Below, in pieces: positions 1 through 7,573 of a stretch of 9,026 nucleotides of DNA. A program made the position numbers and the translations under genes. The stretch comes from Phycisphaerales bacterium. Lineage in GTDB: Bacteria > Planctomycetota > Phycisphaerae > Tepidisphaerales > Tepidisphaeraceae. Each line of letters begins with the position of its first letter. The first letter of the stretch is position 1. The notes beneath the pieces were generated by a model. The model ran no database searches. It was given only the letters and a program-made list of their open reading frames with translations, and was not told the DNA's origin. The stretch covers positions 956 through 9,981 of the forward strand of contig PMAK01000274.1 in NCBI GenBank assembly GCA_003153655.1, written 5' to 3'.

Positions 1-948
<948 letters not shown>

Positions 949-997
949 GCAAAGTGCCGGCTAGAGGGCGCGCGAGCATCGAATGAATATTGGTGTT

Positions 998-1222
998 TCA
1001 GGCGGATGCTTTGCGCGAAGTGACTGGAAGGGAAAGCACTTTGTCGGCTGCGGCGGGATCATAGATATGCTCGCCGCAGTCGGGGCATTCGTAGCACTCG
1101 ACGTTGGGAATGCGGATTTTTCGGCCGGCGATGACTTGGGAGAAGGTCCGCCGTACTTTATGTATGCGCTTGCCGGAGCAAATTGGGCAGGTTTTCAGGG
1201 GTTTCATATCGCTTTTCAGCAT
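998..1222 (-). CDS. YgiT-type zinc-finger protein, putative antitoxin (MqsA N-terminal-like)
   Basis: This 74-residue protein is built around a four-cysteine zinc site: CPIC (C12, C15) and CPDC (C46, C49), with an extra C43. The spacing and the CYECPDCGE block match the YgiT-type zinc finger found in the N-terminal half of the MqsA antitoxin. It ends about 25 residues after the last CxxC, so the DNA-binding helix-turn-helix domain of full MqsA is absent. It lies immediately downstream of a DUF4258-like gene, a pairing that recurs in bacterial toxin-antitoxin loci, so binding and neutralising that protein is the likely role (inference). The start is uncertain: a TTG at 1234 abuts the upstream stop, ATGs lie at 1222 and 1207, and none has a good Shine-Dalgarno sequence. 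I chose 1222 because it is the first ATG and leaves the zinc finger intact. Confidence 0.75.
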   Translation of the reverse strand: MLKSDMKPLKTCPICSGKRIHKVRRTFSQVIAGRKIRIPNVECYECPDCGEHIYDPAAADKVLSLPVTSRKASA

Positions 1223-1239
1223 TATACCACTCAATTATA
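1221..1239 (-). promoter_or_regulatory. Two TATAAT boxes at the toxin-antitoxin junction
   Basis: On the minus strand two perfect TATAAT hexamers (1239-1234 and 1226-1221) are separated by 7 bp. The first overlaps the toxin stop codon and the second overlaps the chosen antitoxin ATG. They could be the -10 element of an internal promoter giving extra antitoxin, with translation then starting at the ATG at 1207. No good -35 box lies about 17 bp upstream of either, so this remains a weak candidate in locally AT-rich DNA. Confidence 0.25.
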
Positions 1240-1546
1240 GATCCCGTTTCGCGGAAATCAGTAGATAAAACCATTCATCGTCGGGTGGGCCGGCCAATTT
1301 CCCTTTGCTATAGATGAGGATGCCATCGAGGGTGTGGCTTCGTATCACGTGTAGAAATTCCCTGTTTTGTGAGCGAGACGGGCTTGTCGACCGAATCGTT
1401 TTGAAAATCCGATGAGCATTGACGATGGATTCAGTCACATCGTCGCGGGTGAGAGCGTCAAGACTCATTTCGAGCAGCGCCTTTTCGGTGAGTCGCATTC
1501 GGCCGCGGAGAACGGCACGTTTGATTCGTACCAGAACATCGGACAT
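1235..1546 (-). CDS. DUF4258-like protein, putative toxin of a toxin-antitoxin pair
   Basis: This small basic protein of 103 residues begins MSDVLVRIKR. An N-terminal helical part is followed by blocks that read as beta strands: REFLHVIRS (62-70), DGILIYSKGKL (74-84) and WFYLLISAKR (92-101). This matches the general pattern of DUF4258-like proteins encoded next to YgiT-type zinc-finger proteins, where the first gene is taken to be the toxin, possibly an RNase with an MqsR/RelE-like fold. I cannot name catalytic residues. The reading frame stays open upstream to 1669, but that part overlaps mutM and is low-complexity His/Pro-rich sequence; the ATG at 1546 lies just after mutM ends. No clear ribosome binding site precedes it. 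The next gene starts within 12 bp of the stop, which suggests co-expression. GC in a sampled line is about 45%, lower than mutM and the moxR operon. Confidence 0.65.
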   Translation of the reverse strand: MSDVLVRIKRAVLRGRMRLTEKALLEMSLDALTRDDVTESIVNAHRIFKTIRSTSPSRSQNREFLHVIRSHTLDGILIYSKGKLAGPPDDEWFYLLISAKRDL

Positions 1547-1553
1547 GGGTTCG

Positions 1554-1559
1554 ATTGTA
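1554..1559 (-). promoter_or_regulatory. Possible -10 box just upstream of the putative toxin gene
   Basis: On the minus strand the hexamer TACAAT (five of six matches to TATAAT) ends only 7 bp before the ATG at 1546. Transcription from it would start close to that ATG, giving a leaderless or nearly leaderless mRNA, which would fit the missing Shine-Dalgarno sequence. No convincing -35 box is visible. Read-through from mutM is the alternative. Confidence 0.2.
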
Positions 1560-1584
1560 GAGGGCCGGTGGGGGAAGTCATCAG

Positions 1585-2397
1585 CTAGTTTCTTTTTCGC
1601 GCTTGGCATTTCGGGCAGAAATGGGTGGAGCGGCCGCCGAGGACTATGCGGATGATGGGGGTTTTGCATGTCGCGCAGGGTTTTCCGGCGCGGTCGTAGA
1701 CCTGGTGGTTTTTTTGGAAGTTGCCGGGCTGGTTGTTGGAATCGCGGTAATCGCGGAGCGTGCTGCCGCGGTGGTGGATGGCGCGGTTCAGGACGGTTTT
1801 GATGCTTTGGGTCAGGCTCGCGATTTGGGGTGGATTAAGTTTTTTGGCGGGGATTTGGGGGTGGATGCCGGCGGTGAAGAGGGCTTCGTCGGCGTAGATG
1901 TTTCCTAATCCTGCGATGAGTTTTTGATCCATCAGGGCGGTCTTGATTGCTCGGCTGGTTTTTTTAAGACGTTGTGCCAATTCTTTGGGTTGAATGGTTA
2001 GTGGTTCCGGGCCCAGGTCGGCGTCGGGAGATTGATTGGTTCCCAGCCAGAAGATTCCGCCGAAGCGGCGGGGGTCTGTGAAGCGGAGTTCGCTGCTCGC
2101 GATATCGAGAATGAGGTGAGTGTGTGGGGGCGTTGGGGTTTGTGCGGCGGCGAGAGTCAGACGGCCGCTCATTCCGAGGTGGATATAGAATTTGGCGTTG
2201 TCATCGAGGTTGAAGATGATTTTTTTGCCTCGGCGTTCTAGGGCGGTGATTGCGCGGTTGGTCAGGTGGGAAGTGAGGTCGGTGTTTTTGGGATGGATTA
2301 CATCCTGGCGGTGGATGCGCACGCGCTCGATTTTGCGGTCGAGCAGGCTCGGCCGCAGGGTTCGGATGATTGTCTCAACTTCGGGTAGTTCAGGCAT
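1585..2397 (-). CDS. mutM: Formamidopyrimidine-DNA glycosylase / AP lyase (Fpg)
   Basis: This base-excision repair enzyme removes 8-oxoguanine and ring-opened purines from DNA and nicks the abasic site. The 270-residue protein has the standard family length. It starts MPELPEVET, supplying the catalytic N-terminal proline (P2) and glutamate (E3). The conserved lysine is in RRGKK (K58/K59). HLGMSGRL (73-80) and DPRRFG (108-113) carry the Met and Arg/Phe residues that fill the gap left by the flipped base. IAGLGNIYADEALF (161-174) is the helix-two-turn-helix segment. A C-terminal zinc finger uses C241, C244, C261 and C264, with the GGRST loop before the last pair. The frame is open for 30 more codons upstream, but family members require proline right after the initiator Met, so the start is at 2397. 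It is divergent from moxR and probably co-transcribed with the toxin-antitoxin pair 38 bp downstream. Confidence 0.97.
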   Translation of the reverse strand: MPELPEVETIIRTLRPSLLDRKIERVRIHRQDVIHPKNTDLTSHLTNRAITALERRGKKIIFNLDDNAKFYIHLGMSGRLTLAAAQTPTPPHTHLILDIASSELRFTDPRRFGGIFWLGTNQSPDADLGPEPLTIQPKELAQRLKKTSRAIKTALMDQKLIAGLGNIYADEALFTAGIHPQIPAKKLNPPQIASLTQSIKTVLNRAIHHRGSTLRDYRDSNNQPGNFQKNHQVYDRAGKPCATCKTPIIRIVLGGRSTHFCPKCQARKRN

Positions 2398-2406
2398 TTG
2401 AAACTT

Positions 2407-2419
2407 GCCGGTGACCGGC
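2407..2419. repeat. Inverted repeat in front of mutM
   Basis: GCCGG, a 3-base centre (TGA), then CCGGC form a perfect 5-bp dyad whose edge lies 9 bp before the mutM start codon. It could be a small operator or a hairpin in the mutM 5' leader that affects translation. It is short and GC-rich, so chance occurrence is possible. Confidence 0.35.
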
Positions 2420-2439
2420 GCGTCTATGGATTGTTCCCG

Positions 2440-2459
2440 GTTGTTGGGATAGAAACAAC
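2440..2459. repeat. Inverted repeat in the mutM-moxR divergent region
   Basis: GTTGTT (2440-2445) and AACAAC (2454-2459) form a perfect 6-bp inverted repeat around an 8-base centre, midway between the divergent mutM and moxR starts. This size and position would suit a regulator binding site, but no regulator gene is nearby. The 104-bp region (2398-2501) shows no convincing -35/-10 pair for either gene. Confidence 0.3.
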
Positions 2460-2486
2460 TGTCCCGAGAAAAAGAAAAGTTAGACA

Positions 2487-2493
2487 AAGGAGA
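2487..2493 (+). promoter_or_regulatory. Ribosome binding site of moxR
   Basis: AAGGAGA lies 8 bp before the ATG at 2502. It is the strongest Shine-Dalgarno sequence in the window and fixes the moxR start. Several genes further down the operon have weak or no such site and probably rely on translational coupling. Confidence 0.8.
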
Positions 2494-2501
2494 ACCACGT
2501 C

Positions 2502-3593
2502 ATGGAATCGCACATTGGCACCATCCAGCCGCAGGGAGGCGATCTTGCCGCTGAGGAATTGGCGGCGATTGAGAAGCTGCAGCGAAGCTACCATGACATG
2601 AAGACGGAACTGGCGAAGGTGATTGTTGGGCAGGAAGGGGTGATTGAGGAGTTGTTGATTGCGCTGTTTTGCCGGGGGCATGCGCTGCTGGTGGGGGTGC
2701 CGGGGTTGGCGAAGACGCTGCTCATATCGACATTGGCGCGGACGCTGGGGCTTAGTTTTAATCGGATTCAGTTTACGCCGGACTTGATGCCTTCGGATAT
2801 CACCGGGACGGAAGTGATCGAGGAGGATAAGACGACGGGCGGCCGGCAATTGCGGTTTGTGCGGGGGCCGGTGTTTGCGAATGTGATTTTGGCGGATGAG
2901 ATTAATCGTACGCCGCCTAAGACGCAGGCGGCGCTGTTGGAGGCGATGCAGGAGCATCAGGTGACGGCGGGTGGGAAGCAGCATCGGTTGCCGCAGCCGT
3001 TTTTTGTGCTCGCGACGCAGAATCCGATTGAGCAGGAGGGGACGTATCCGCTGCCGGAGGCGCAGCTGGATCGGTTTATGTTCAACATTAATGTTGGGTA
3101 TCCGAGCGAGGATGAGGAATTTCAGATTGTTCGGCTGACGACGATGGCGCGAACCGTTGATTTGAAGCATGTGCTGAGCGGGGACGATGTTTTGCAGTTG
3201 CAGGAGATCGTGCGGAAGGTTCCGGTTGCGGATCATGTGATTCGGTATGCGCTGCAGTTCAGCCGATTGACACGGCGGACGGAGAGTGGGTGTCCGGATT
3301 TTGTGAAGGAATTCGTGGAGTGGGGTGCCGGGCCGCGGGCGAGCCAGTATCTGATTATGGCGGGGAAGGCGCGGGCGCTGCTCAAAGGAAGGTATCACGT
3401 CAGCACGGAGGATATTCGGCAGGTGGCGCTGCCGGTGATGCGGCATCGGATCGTGACGAATTTTAATGCCGAGGCGGAGGGGGTTAAGAGCGACCATATT
3501 GTGAGGCGGTTGCTGGAGCATATTCCGCGGCAGCAGTATGAGGAACTGGATCGGACGGCGGCGAAGATGATTAAGGATGCGCCGGCGGCGTGA
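2502..3593 (+). CDS. moxR: MoxR-family AAA+ ATPase
   Basis: MoxR ATPases are hexameric, chaperone-like AAA+ proteins that work with von Willebrand factor A (VWA) proteins to mature or remodel target complexes. The 363-residue protein is full length. Walker A is GVPGLAKT (65-72), Walker B is VILADE (128-133), and sensor 1 is ATQNP (171-175), followed by the family signature [13 protein letters not shown] (180-192). A GPRAS segment (278-282) fits sensor 2, and the C-terminal helical lid follows. No membrane segment is seen, so it should be cytoplasmic. It opens the operon with a strong ribosome binding site. In such operons the DUF58 gene normally follows directly; here two small genes lie in between. 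The substrate is unknown. Confidence 0.95.
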   Translation: MESHIGTIQPQGGDLAAEELAAIEKLQRSYHDMKTELAKVIVGQEGVIEELLIALFCRGHALLVGVPGLAKTLLISTLARTLGLSFNRIQFTPDLMPSDITGTEVIEEDKTTGGRQLRFVRGPVFANVILADEINRTPPKTQAALLEAMQEHQVTAGGKQHRLPQPFFVLATQNPIEQEGTYPLPEAQLDRFMFNINVGYPSEDEEFQIVRLTTMARTVDLKHVLSGDDVLQLQEIVRKVPVADHVIRYALQFSRLTRRTESGCPDFVKEFVEWGAGPRASQYLIMAGKARALLKGRYHVSTEDIRQVALPVMRHRIVTNFNAEAEGVKSDHIVRRLLEHIPRQQYEELDRTAAKMIKDAPAA

Positions 3594-3598
3594 AGGGA
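3593..3598 (+). promoter_or_regulatory. Ribosome binding site deciding the HEPN-like start
   Basis: AAGGGA lies 6 bp before the ATG at 3605. This favours that start over an in-frame GTG at 3590, which overlaps the moxR stop and has no comparable site. Confidence 0.6.
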
Positions 3599-3604
3599 CG
3601 GTTG

Positions 3605-4093
3605 ATGGCTGCAACTAAGGATATCTTCACCAAACTTCGGCTGAGGCCCGACCAAATGCGAGCCGTGGCTGAAAAGAGGTTCGGGGATTCAAAATGTCTG
3701 CTTAAAAGCAATGATAAAGACCGGGCGAATGGGGCCATCTACATGGCCGGTTTGGTGATCGAATGCTTATTGAAGGCGTTGCTGCTTGATCGGCATCCAA
3801 ATTTACGGGTTGGCATTGATCCGGCGAGACTATCATCCTCTGACCAAGAGGTGTTCTATTTGATCTATCAACGGCACGAATTGGACGATATGTGCGGCTT
3901 CATTCCGGAGCTTGAAAAGAAACTCAACGGTCTCAAGACGAGATCCGGCCTATCTGCATGGCGAGAATTTGAAAATATATGTGAGGAATGGACGATCTAT
4001 GCGCGGTATTCTCCGCAATCTGCCACGCTCGCTAAGGCGGCACGTTACCTGGAGACCATAGAAGAGGTAAAAAAATGGCTGAAAAAACTGTAA
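3605..4093 (+). CDS. HEPN-domain-like protein
   Basis: This 162-residue, mostly helical protein shows features of the HEPN superfamily. It has a helix with the pattern YMAGLVIECLLKALLL (46-61; E53 and K57 at the usual conserved spots), then RHELDDM (90-96), resembling the common HDL turn, and a late helix ending YARYSP (132-137) like the typical RYP element. HEPN domains occur in RNA-targeting toxins, abortive-infection proteins and nucleotidyltransferase-linked modules. The RX4-6H nuclease motif cannot be found: the only histidines, H64 and H91, have no arginine at the required spacing, so nuclease activity is doubtful. The gene starts 11 bp after moxR and overlaps the next gene by 19 bp. 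GC in two sampled lines is about 42-45%, against 67% in moxR, which suggests later acquisition. The family call is by pattern only. Confidence 0.6.
   Translation: MAATKDIFTKLRLRPDQMRAVAEKRFGDSKCLLKSNDKDRANGAIYMAGLVIECLLKALLLDRHPNLRVGIDPARLSSSDQEVFYLIYQRHELDDMCGFIPELEKKLNGLKTRSGLSAWREFENICEEWTIYARYSPQSATLAKAARYLETIEEVKKWLKKL
4064..4067 (+). promoter_or_regulatory. Ribosome binding site of the BolA-like gene
   Basis: GAGG lies 7 bp before the ATG at 4075, inside the 3' end of the HEPN-like gene. It supports the 4075 start. An alternative ATG at 4093 overlaps the HEPN-like stop (TAATG) and would shorten the product by six residues. Confidence 0.45.
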
Positions 4094-4347
4094 TGGATCC
4101 ATCGTATGTCGCAACGCTTTTGAAGGCGCTTCGAAAGGGAATTCCAGGCGCTAAAATTCATCGAGAGCAAGTACGGCGCGACCGCTATCGCTTCATCGTC
4201 GTGTCTCGGAAATTTAGTCGTCTGGGGCATCCTGAAAGGCAGCGTCTAGTTTGGAACATCGCCGACGAGGTTTTGGACAAAGGTGATTTACTCAAGGTTG
4301 CCATGATTCTCACATTGAGTCCCAGGGAATTGTTGTCCAATGAGTGA
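4075..4347 (+). CDS. Small BolA-like protein, function unknown
   Basis: I do not recognise this 90-residue protein with certainty. Its centre and C-terminus read like the BolA fold: a beta strand YRFIVVSRKF (38-47), a short turn with H52, a helix PERQRLVWNIADEVL (53-67) that parallels the RHRLV helix of BolA, then KVAMILTLSPREL (74-86), matching the last strand and the LTP/SP segment. The cysteine or histidine loop that BolA proteins use to bind glutaredoxin iron-sulfur clusters is not evident, so a glutaredoxin partner role is not supported. The gene overlaps the HEPN-like gene by 19 bp and the DUF58 gene by 4 bp, and shares the lower GC and mixed codon use of its upstream partner. Because the pair is so tightly joined, it may bind or regulate the HEPN-like protein (inference). 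Confidence 0.55.
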   Translation: MAEKTVMDPSYVATLLKALRKGIPGAKIHREQVRRDRYRFIVVSRKFSRLGHPERQRLVWNIADEVLDKGDLLKVAMILTLSPRELLSNE

Positions 4348-5294
4348 AACCTGATCTGGCATTGGAATTTGTGTCCGAACCCGTCACTGATTATCGCAAG
4401 TATCTTGAGCCGCGGACGCTCGCGCGGATCGGGGCGCTGGATCTGCGGGCGCGGTTGATTGTCGAGGGGTTGATGGCGGGGATGCATCGGTCGCCTTACC
4501 AGGGGATTTCCGTTGAGTTCAGCCAGCATCGGCAATATGTGCCGGGGGATGATATTCGGCATGTGGATTGGAAGGTGTTTGCCAAGACGGACAAGGTTTA
4601 TCTCAAGCAGTATCTGGAGGAGACGAATCTGCATCTGATTTGCGTTGTCGATGCGAGTGAATCGATGGGGTATGGATCGGTGGGTGAGGGGGAACATGTC
4701 TGGACTAAATATGATTGCGCGACGGCGATCGCGGCGTCGCTTTCTTATCTGGCGATTCAGCAGCAGGATTCGGCGGGGCTGGCGATTTTTGATAATGAGC
4801 TGCGGCGGTATTTCAAGCCTAGTAATTTGCCGGCGCAGTGGAAGACGATTACGCATGAGCTTTTGATGGTGCCGCGAGTGAAGAAGACGGGGACGGGTCG
4901 GGTGCTGGATCAGCTTGCGGAGAAGTTGACGCATCGGAGTCTCATCGTTTTTCTGAGCGATTTTTTTGATGACATCGATTCGATTCAGAAAGGCTTGCGG
5001 CATCTTCGGTATCGGAAGCATGAGGTGATTGCGTTTCAGATTCTGGATGCGATGGAGATTGAGTTTCCGTTTGAGGATGTGACATTGTTTAAGGGACTGG
5101 AGGAGATGGGGGAGTTGTTGACGGAGCCGCAGAGTTTGCGGCAGGGGTATCTGGATGAGATGGCGGCGTATACGGACCGGTTGAAGAAGATGTGCCGGGG
5201 GATGCATATCGATTTTACGCAGGTGAACAGCGGGCATGCGCTGGATGTTGTGCTGAGCAGTTTTTTGGCGACACGGGCGGCGAGTATTCGCTGA
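4344..5294 (+). CDS. DUF58 / VWA-like protein, MoxR partner
   Basis: DUF58 proteins are cytoplasmic VWA-like partners of MoxR ATPases. The 316-residue protein has the family signature YVPGDDIRHVDWKVFAKTD (65-83) followed by a metal-site (MIDAS) motif DASES (D103, S105, S107) at the end of a hydrophobic strand (LICVVDAS). A second strand reads LIVFLSDFFDD. No membrane segment is present. The start is taken as GTG 4344, which overlaps the preceding stop as GTGA and implies coupled translation; there is no good ribosome binding site. A GTG at 4371 is the main alternative and would leave the DUF58 core intact. The gene returns to the GC-rich, G-ending codon style of moxR, so it belongs to the original operon. 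Confidence 0.92.
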   Translation: MKPDLALEFVSEPVTDYRKYLEPRTLARIGALDLRARLIVEGLMAGMHRSPYQGISVEFSQHRQYVPGDDIRHVDWKVFAKTDKVYLKQYLEETNLHLICVVDASESMGYGSVGEGEHVWTKYDCATAIAASLSYLAIQQQDSAGLAIFDNELRRYFKPSNLPAQWKTITHELLMVPRVKKTGTGRVLDQLAEKLTHRSLIVFLSDFFDDIDSIQKGLRHLRYRKHEVIAFQILDAMEIEFPFEDVTLFKGLEEMGELLTEPQSLRQGYLDEMAAYTDRLKKMCRGMHIDFTQVNSGHALDVVLSSFLATRAASIR

Positions 5295-5312
5295 GGCTGT
5301 CGCGGGCGCTTT

Positions 5313-7562
5313 ATGACCTATGCGTTGCCACTGGCATTTGGGCTGATTTCGCCGCTGTTTTTGTGGGCGGGGGCGGGGCTGGTCTCGATTCCGATTCTGA
5401 TTCATATTCTGAACCGGCGGCGGTTCAAGGTTGTTTCCTGGGCGGCGATGGAATTTTTGCTGCGGGCGATGAAGAAGAATCGGCGGCGGTTGCGGTTTGA
5501 GCAATTGATCTTGTTGGCGACACGGTGTGCGGTTTTGCTTTTTCTGGGGCTGGCGCTTTCGCGGCCGCTGGGTTGCTCGGAGAGCAGTCTTGCGGACCTG
5601 GCTGGGCGGAAGACCGGGCTGCATGTGATCGTGATCGGGAATGGATATTCGATGGCGTATGAGGCGGGGCGGGCGGGGGCGCGGACGCATCTGGATCAGG
5701 CGAAGATTATTGCCAAGGCGCTGATTCACCGGCTTTCGTCGGGTGGGGAATCGGTGGCGATTATTTCGGCGTCTTCGCCACCTCGGGAGATTATTGGGTC
5801 TCCGATTTACGATTTGAAATCGGCCGAGGATGCGGTGGATCGGATCGAGCAGTCGTGGGGGGCGACGGATGAGGCGGGGGCGCTGGCGATGGCGCGGGAT
5901 ATCGCATCGCGCGAGGCTGGCAATAGTAATAAGAGCTTGTATTTGATTGACGATTCGACGCGGGTGGCCTGGGAATCGCGTGGGGATGTGATGCGGCAAC
6001 TCGGGCCGGAGTTGGCGGATTTGTATAAGTCGGGGATGACGCATTTCAATCTTGGTAAGCCGGGGCAGTGGAATCAGGCGATTGTGGGACTGTTGCCGGC
6101 GGAGTCGTTGATCAGCAGCCGGTTTGCGGCGGATTTTGTGGCGGATGTGCGCGGGTATGGGCCGGCGGCTACGGAGCCGAAATTGGTGGTGAAGGTGGAT
6201 GGGGTCGTGCTTGCGCCGGGGGAAATAAATGTGAGTGCGACGGCGGCGGCTTCGCCGCAGACGGTTACGGCGAATCAACTGGCGGGCGGGATTCACGTGG
6301 TGACGGCTTCGTTGCGGAGTGATAATCGATTGCCCGTGGATGATGTGCGGTATCGGGTTGTTGATGTTGTCAGCCAACTGAAGGTTTTAATTGTCGAGGG
6401 GGAGCGCGGGGTTGGCGGGCAGGGATCGAGTGGGGCGTTTCTGGATGCGGCGCTGAATCCGAAGGGGACGGGTGGATATGTCGCGACGGAGCGCATCAGC
6501 GATCTGGAACTTGGAAATAAAGTTTTGGTGGATTATCGGTGCATTTGTCTTTGCGGGGTTGGGGAGATTCAGGAGACGGTGGCGGCTCAGTTGGAGCAAT
6601 ACGTCCGGCTTGGGGGGACGGTGATGGTTTTCATGGGCGATCCTGTTACCGCGGAGAATTATAATGCGACGTTGTACAAGCATCATCTATTGCCGGGGCC
6701 ATTGACGAAGCGGATCACGGTTTCGGGGGATGAAGCGCCGCGGCGATTTGATTTCAATCCGCATCGGCCGCTGAATCGGCTGCTGGCGGATTTTCAGAAC
6801 CAGGAAGATACGGGAATGGAGTCGGCGGAAATTTACAGTTATTGGCAGATGGATTTGCCGGCGAATTCGGAGGCGGAGCGGGTGTTGAATTTTTTGCCGC
6901 CGGATAATGCGGCGAATCAGCCGGAAGATCCTGCGATTACGGTTCAGACGCTTGGTGCGGGGCAGGTGGTTTTTTATGCGACGAGTGCTGATCCGAATGC
7001 GGAGTGGACGACGTTCATGCCGCATCCGGCTTATCCGGCGCTGATGCACATGCTGCTATTGGGGACGACGAACAGCGGGGATTCGTGGATGAATATCGGT
7101 GTGGGGAATGCGGTGGTGATTCCACCATCGATTCAACTGAGCGGGAATCCGGTGCTGCGGGATGGGGCGCAGGTTGAGTATCCGATGGAGATGCAGACGG
7201 TTTCGGATGGCAAGTCAGAGTTTTTTGGGCAATCGGTTTATGTGAGTAAGCCGCTGGAAAATCCGGGGGTTTATTCGCTTTCGACGGGTACGGAGGATTA
7301 CAAGATCGCGGTGAATGTTCCGGCGGCGGAGGAGGCGGATGTGCGGACTGTTGGGGATGCGGAGGTGAAGAAGGCGCTGGGGGATGTGGATATGCAGATG
7401 CTGGGGGATTCGGTGCCGACGCAGGTTGCGGCGGCGGATGAGGGGAAGGATTTGGGGTGGGGATTCATGGTATTGGTTTTTATTTTGCTCGGGGTGGAAT
7501 GTGTCATGGCGATGCGATTTGGACATCATAATAGGATGCGATCCACTGTAGTCCGTGCTTAG
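5313..7562 (+). CDS. BatA-like membrane protein with degenerate VWA and GATase-like domains
   Basis: The 749-residue protein starts with the BatA (aerotolerance regulator) N-terminal domain: hydrophobic segment 5-32, the signature HILNRRRFKVVSWAAMEFL (31-49), a basic loop and a second membrane helix (64-84). A VWA-like domain follows from about residue 103, then a beta-rich region. Next comes a GATase-like segment (about 350-450: LKVLIVEGE, then CLCGVGEIQETV and VRLGGTVMVFMGD). A final membrane helix lies at about 717-735. The bulk is probably outside the cytoplasm. The MIDAS motif, normally DxSxS, reads G109-N-G111-Y-S113, so two of its three metal ligands are missing. The gene starts 18 bp after the DUF58 stop without a clear ribosome binding site; the ATG sits where BatA proteins usually start. 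It probably works with MoxR and the following VWA protein. Confidence 0.88.
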   Translation: MTYALPLAFGLISPLFLWAGAGLVSIPILIHILNRRRFKVVSWAAMEFLLRAMKKNRRRLRFEQLILLATRCAVLLFLGLALSRPLGCSESSLADLAGRKTGLHVIVIGNGYSMAYEAGRAGARTHLDQAKIIAKALIHRLSSGGESVAIISASSPPREIIGSPIYDLKSAEDAVDRIEQSWGATDEAGALAMARDIASREAGNSNKSLYLIDDSTRVAWESRGDVMRQLGPELADLYKSGMTHFNLGKPGQWNQAIVGLLPAESLISSRFAADFVADVRGYGPAATEPKLVVKVDGVVLAPGEINVSATAAASPQTVTANQLAGGIHVVTASLRSDNRLPVDDVRYRVVDVVSQLKVLIVEGERGVGGQGSSGAFLDAALNPKGTGGYVATERISDLELGNKVLVDYRCICLCGVGEIQETVAAQLEQYVRLGGTVMVFMGDPVTAENYNATLYKHHLLPGPLTKRITVSGDEAPRRFDFNPHRPLNRLLADFQNQEDTGMESAEIYSYWQMDLPANSEAERVLNFLPPDNAANQPEDPAITVQTLGAGQVVFYATSADPNAEWTTFMPHPAYPALMHMLLLGTTNSGDSWMNIGVGNAVVIPPSIQLSGNPVLRDGAQVEYPMEMQTVSDGKSEFFGQSVYVSKPLENPGVYSLSTGTEDYKIAVNVPAAEEADVRTVGDAEVKKALGDVDMQMLGDSVPTQVAAADEGKDLGWGFMVLVFILLGVECVMAMRFGHHNRMRSTVVRA

Positions 7563-7573
7563 ATATTTTTACG

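Noticed and set aside
949..997. A terminator between the convergent gapA and antitoxin genes.
   Set aside because: Only short GC-rich self-complementary bits are present, with no stable stem followed by a T-run on either strand.
983..1240. An 85-codon plus-strand open frame opposite the YgiT-type gene.
   Set aside because: Composition shows no domain, and the minus-strand frame has a well-formed four-cysteine zinc site.
1547..1669. A 41-codon N-terminal extension of the putative toxin.
   Set aside because: It overlaps the mutM zinc-finger coding region, is His/Pro-rich, and the remaining 103 residues give a normal family-sized protein.
2398..2487. A 30-codon N-terminal extension of mutM.
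   Set aside because: Fpg enzymes need Pro directly after the initiator Met for catalysis, so translation must begin at 2397.
2424..3614. A 396-codon open frame on the minus strand, antisense to moxR.
   Set aside because: It has the same Arg/Pro/Leu-rich shadow composition and covers the whole of an unmistakable MoxR gene and the intergenic region.
4185..6377. A 730-codon open frame on the minus strand, antisense to the DUF58 and batA-like genes.
   Set aside because: The translation is Arg/Pro/His/Gln-rich with no domain. It stays open because the sense genes avoid TTA, CTA and TCA codons in the matching frame, and the sense frames carry clear family motifs.
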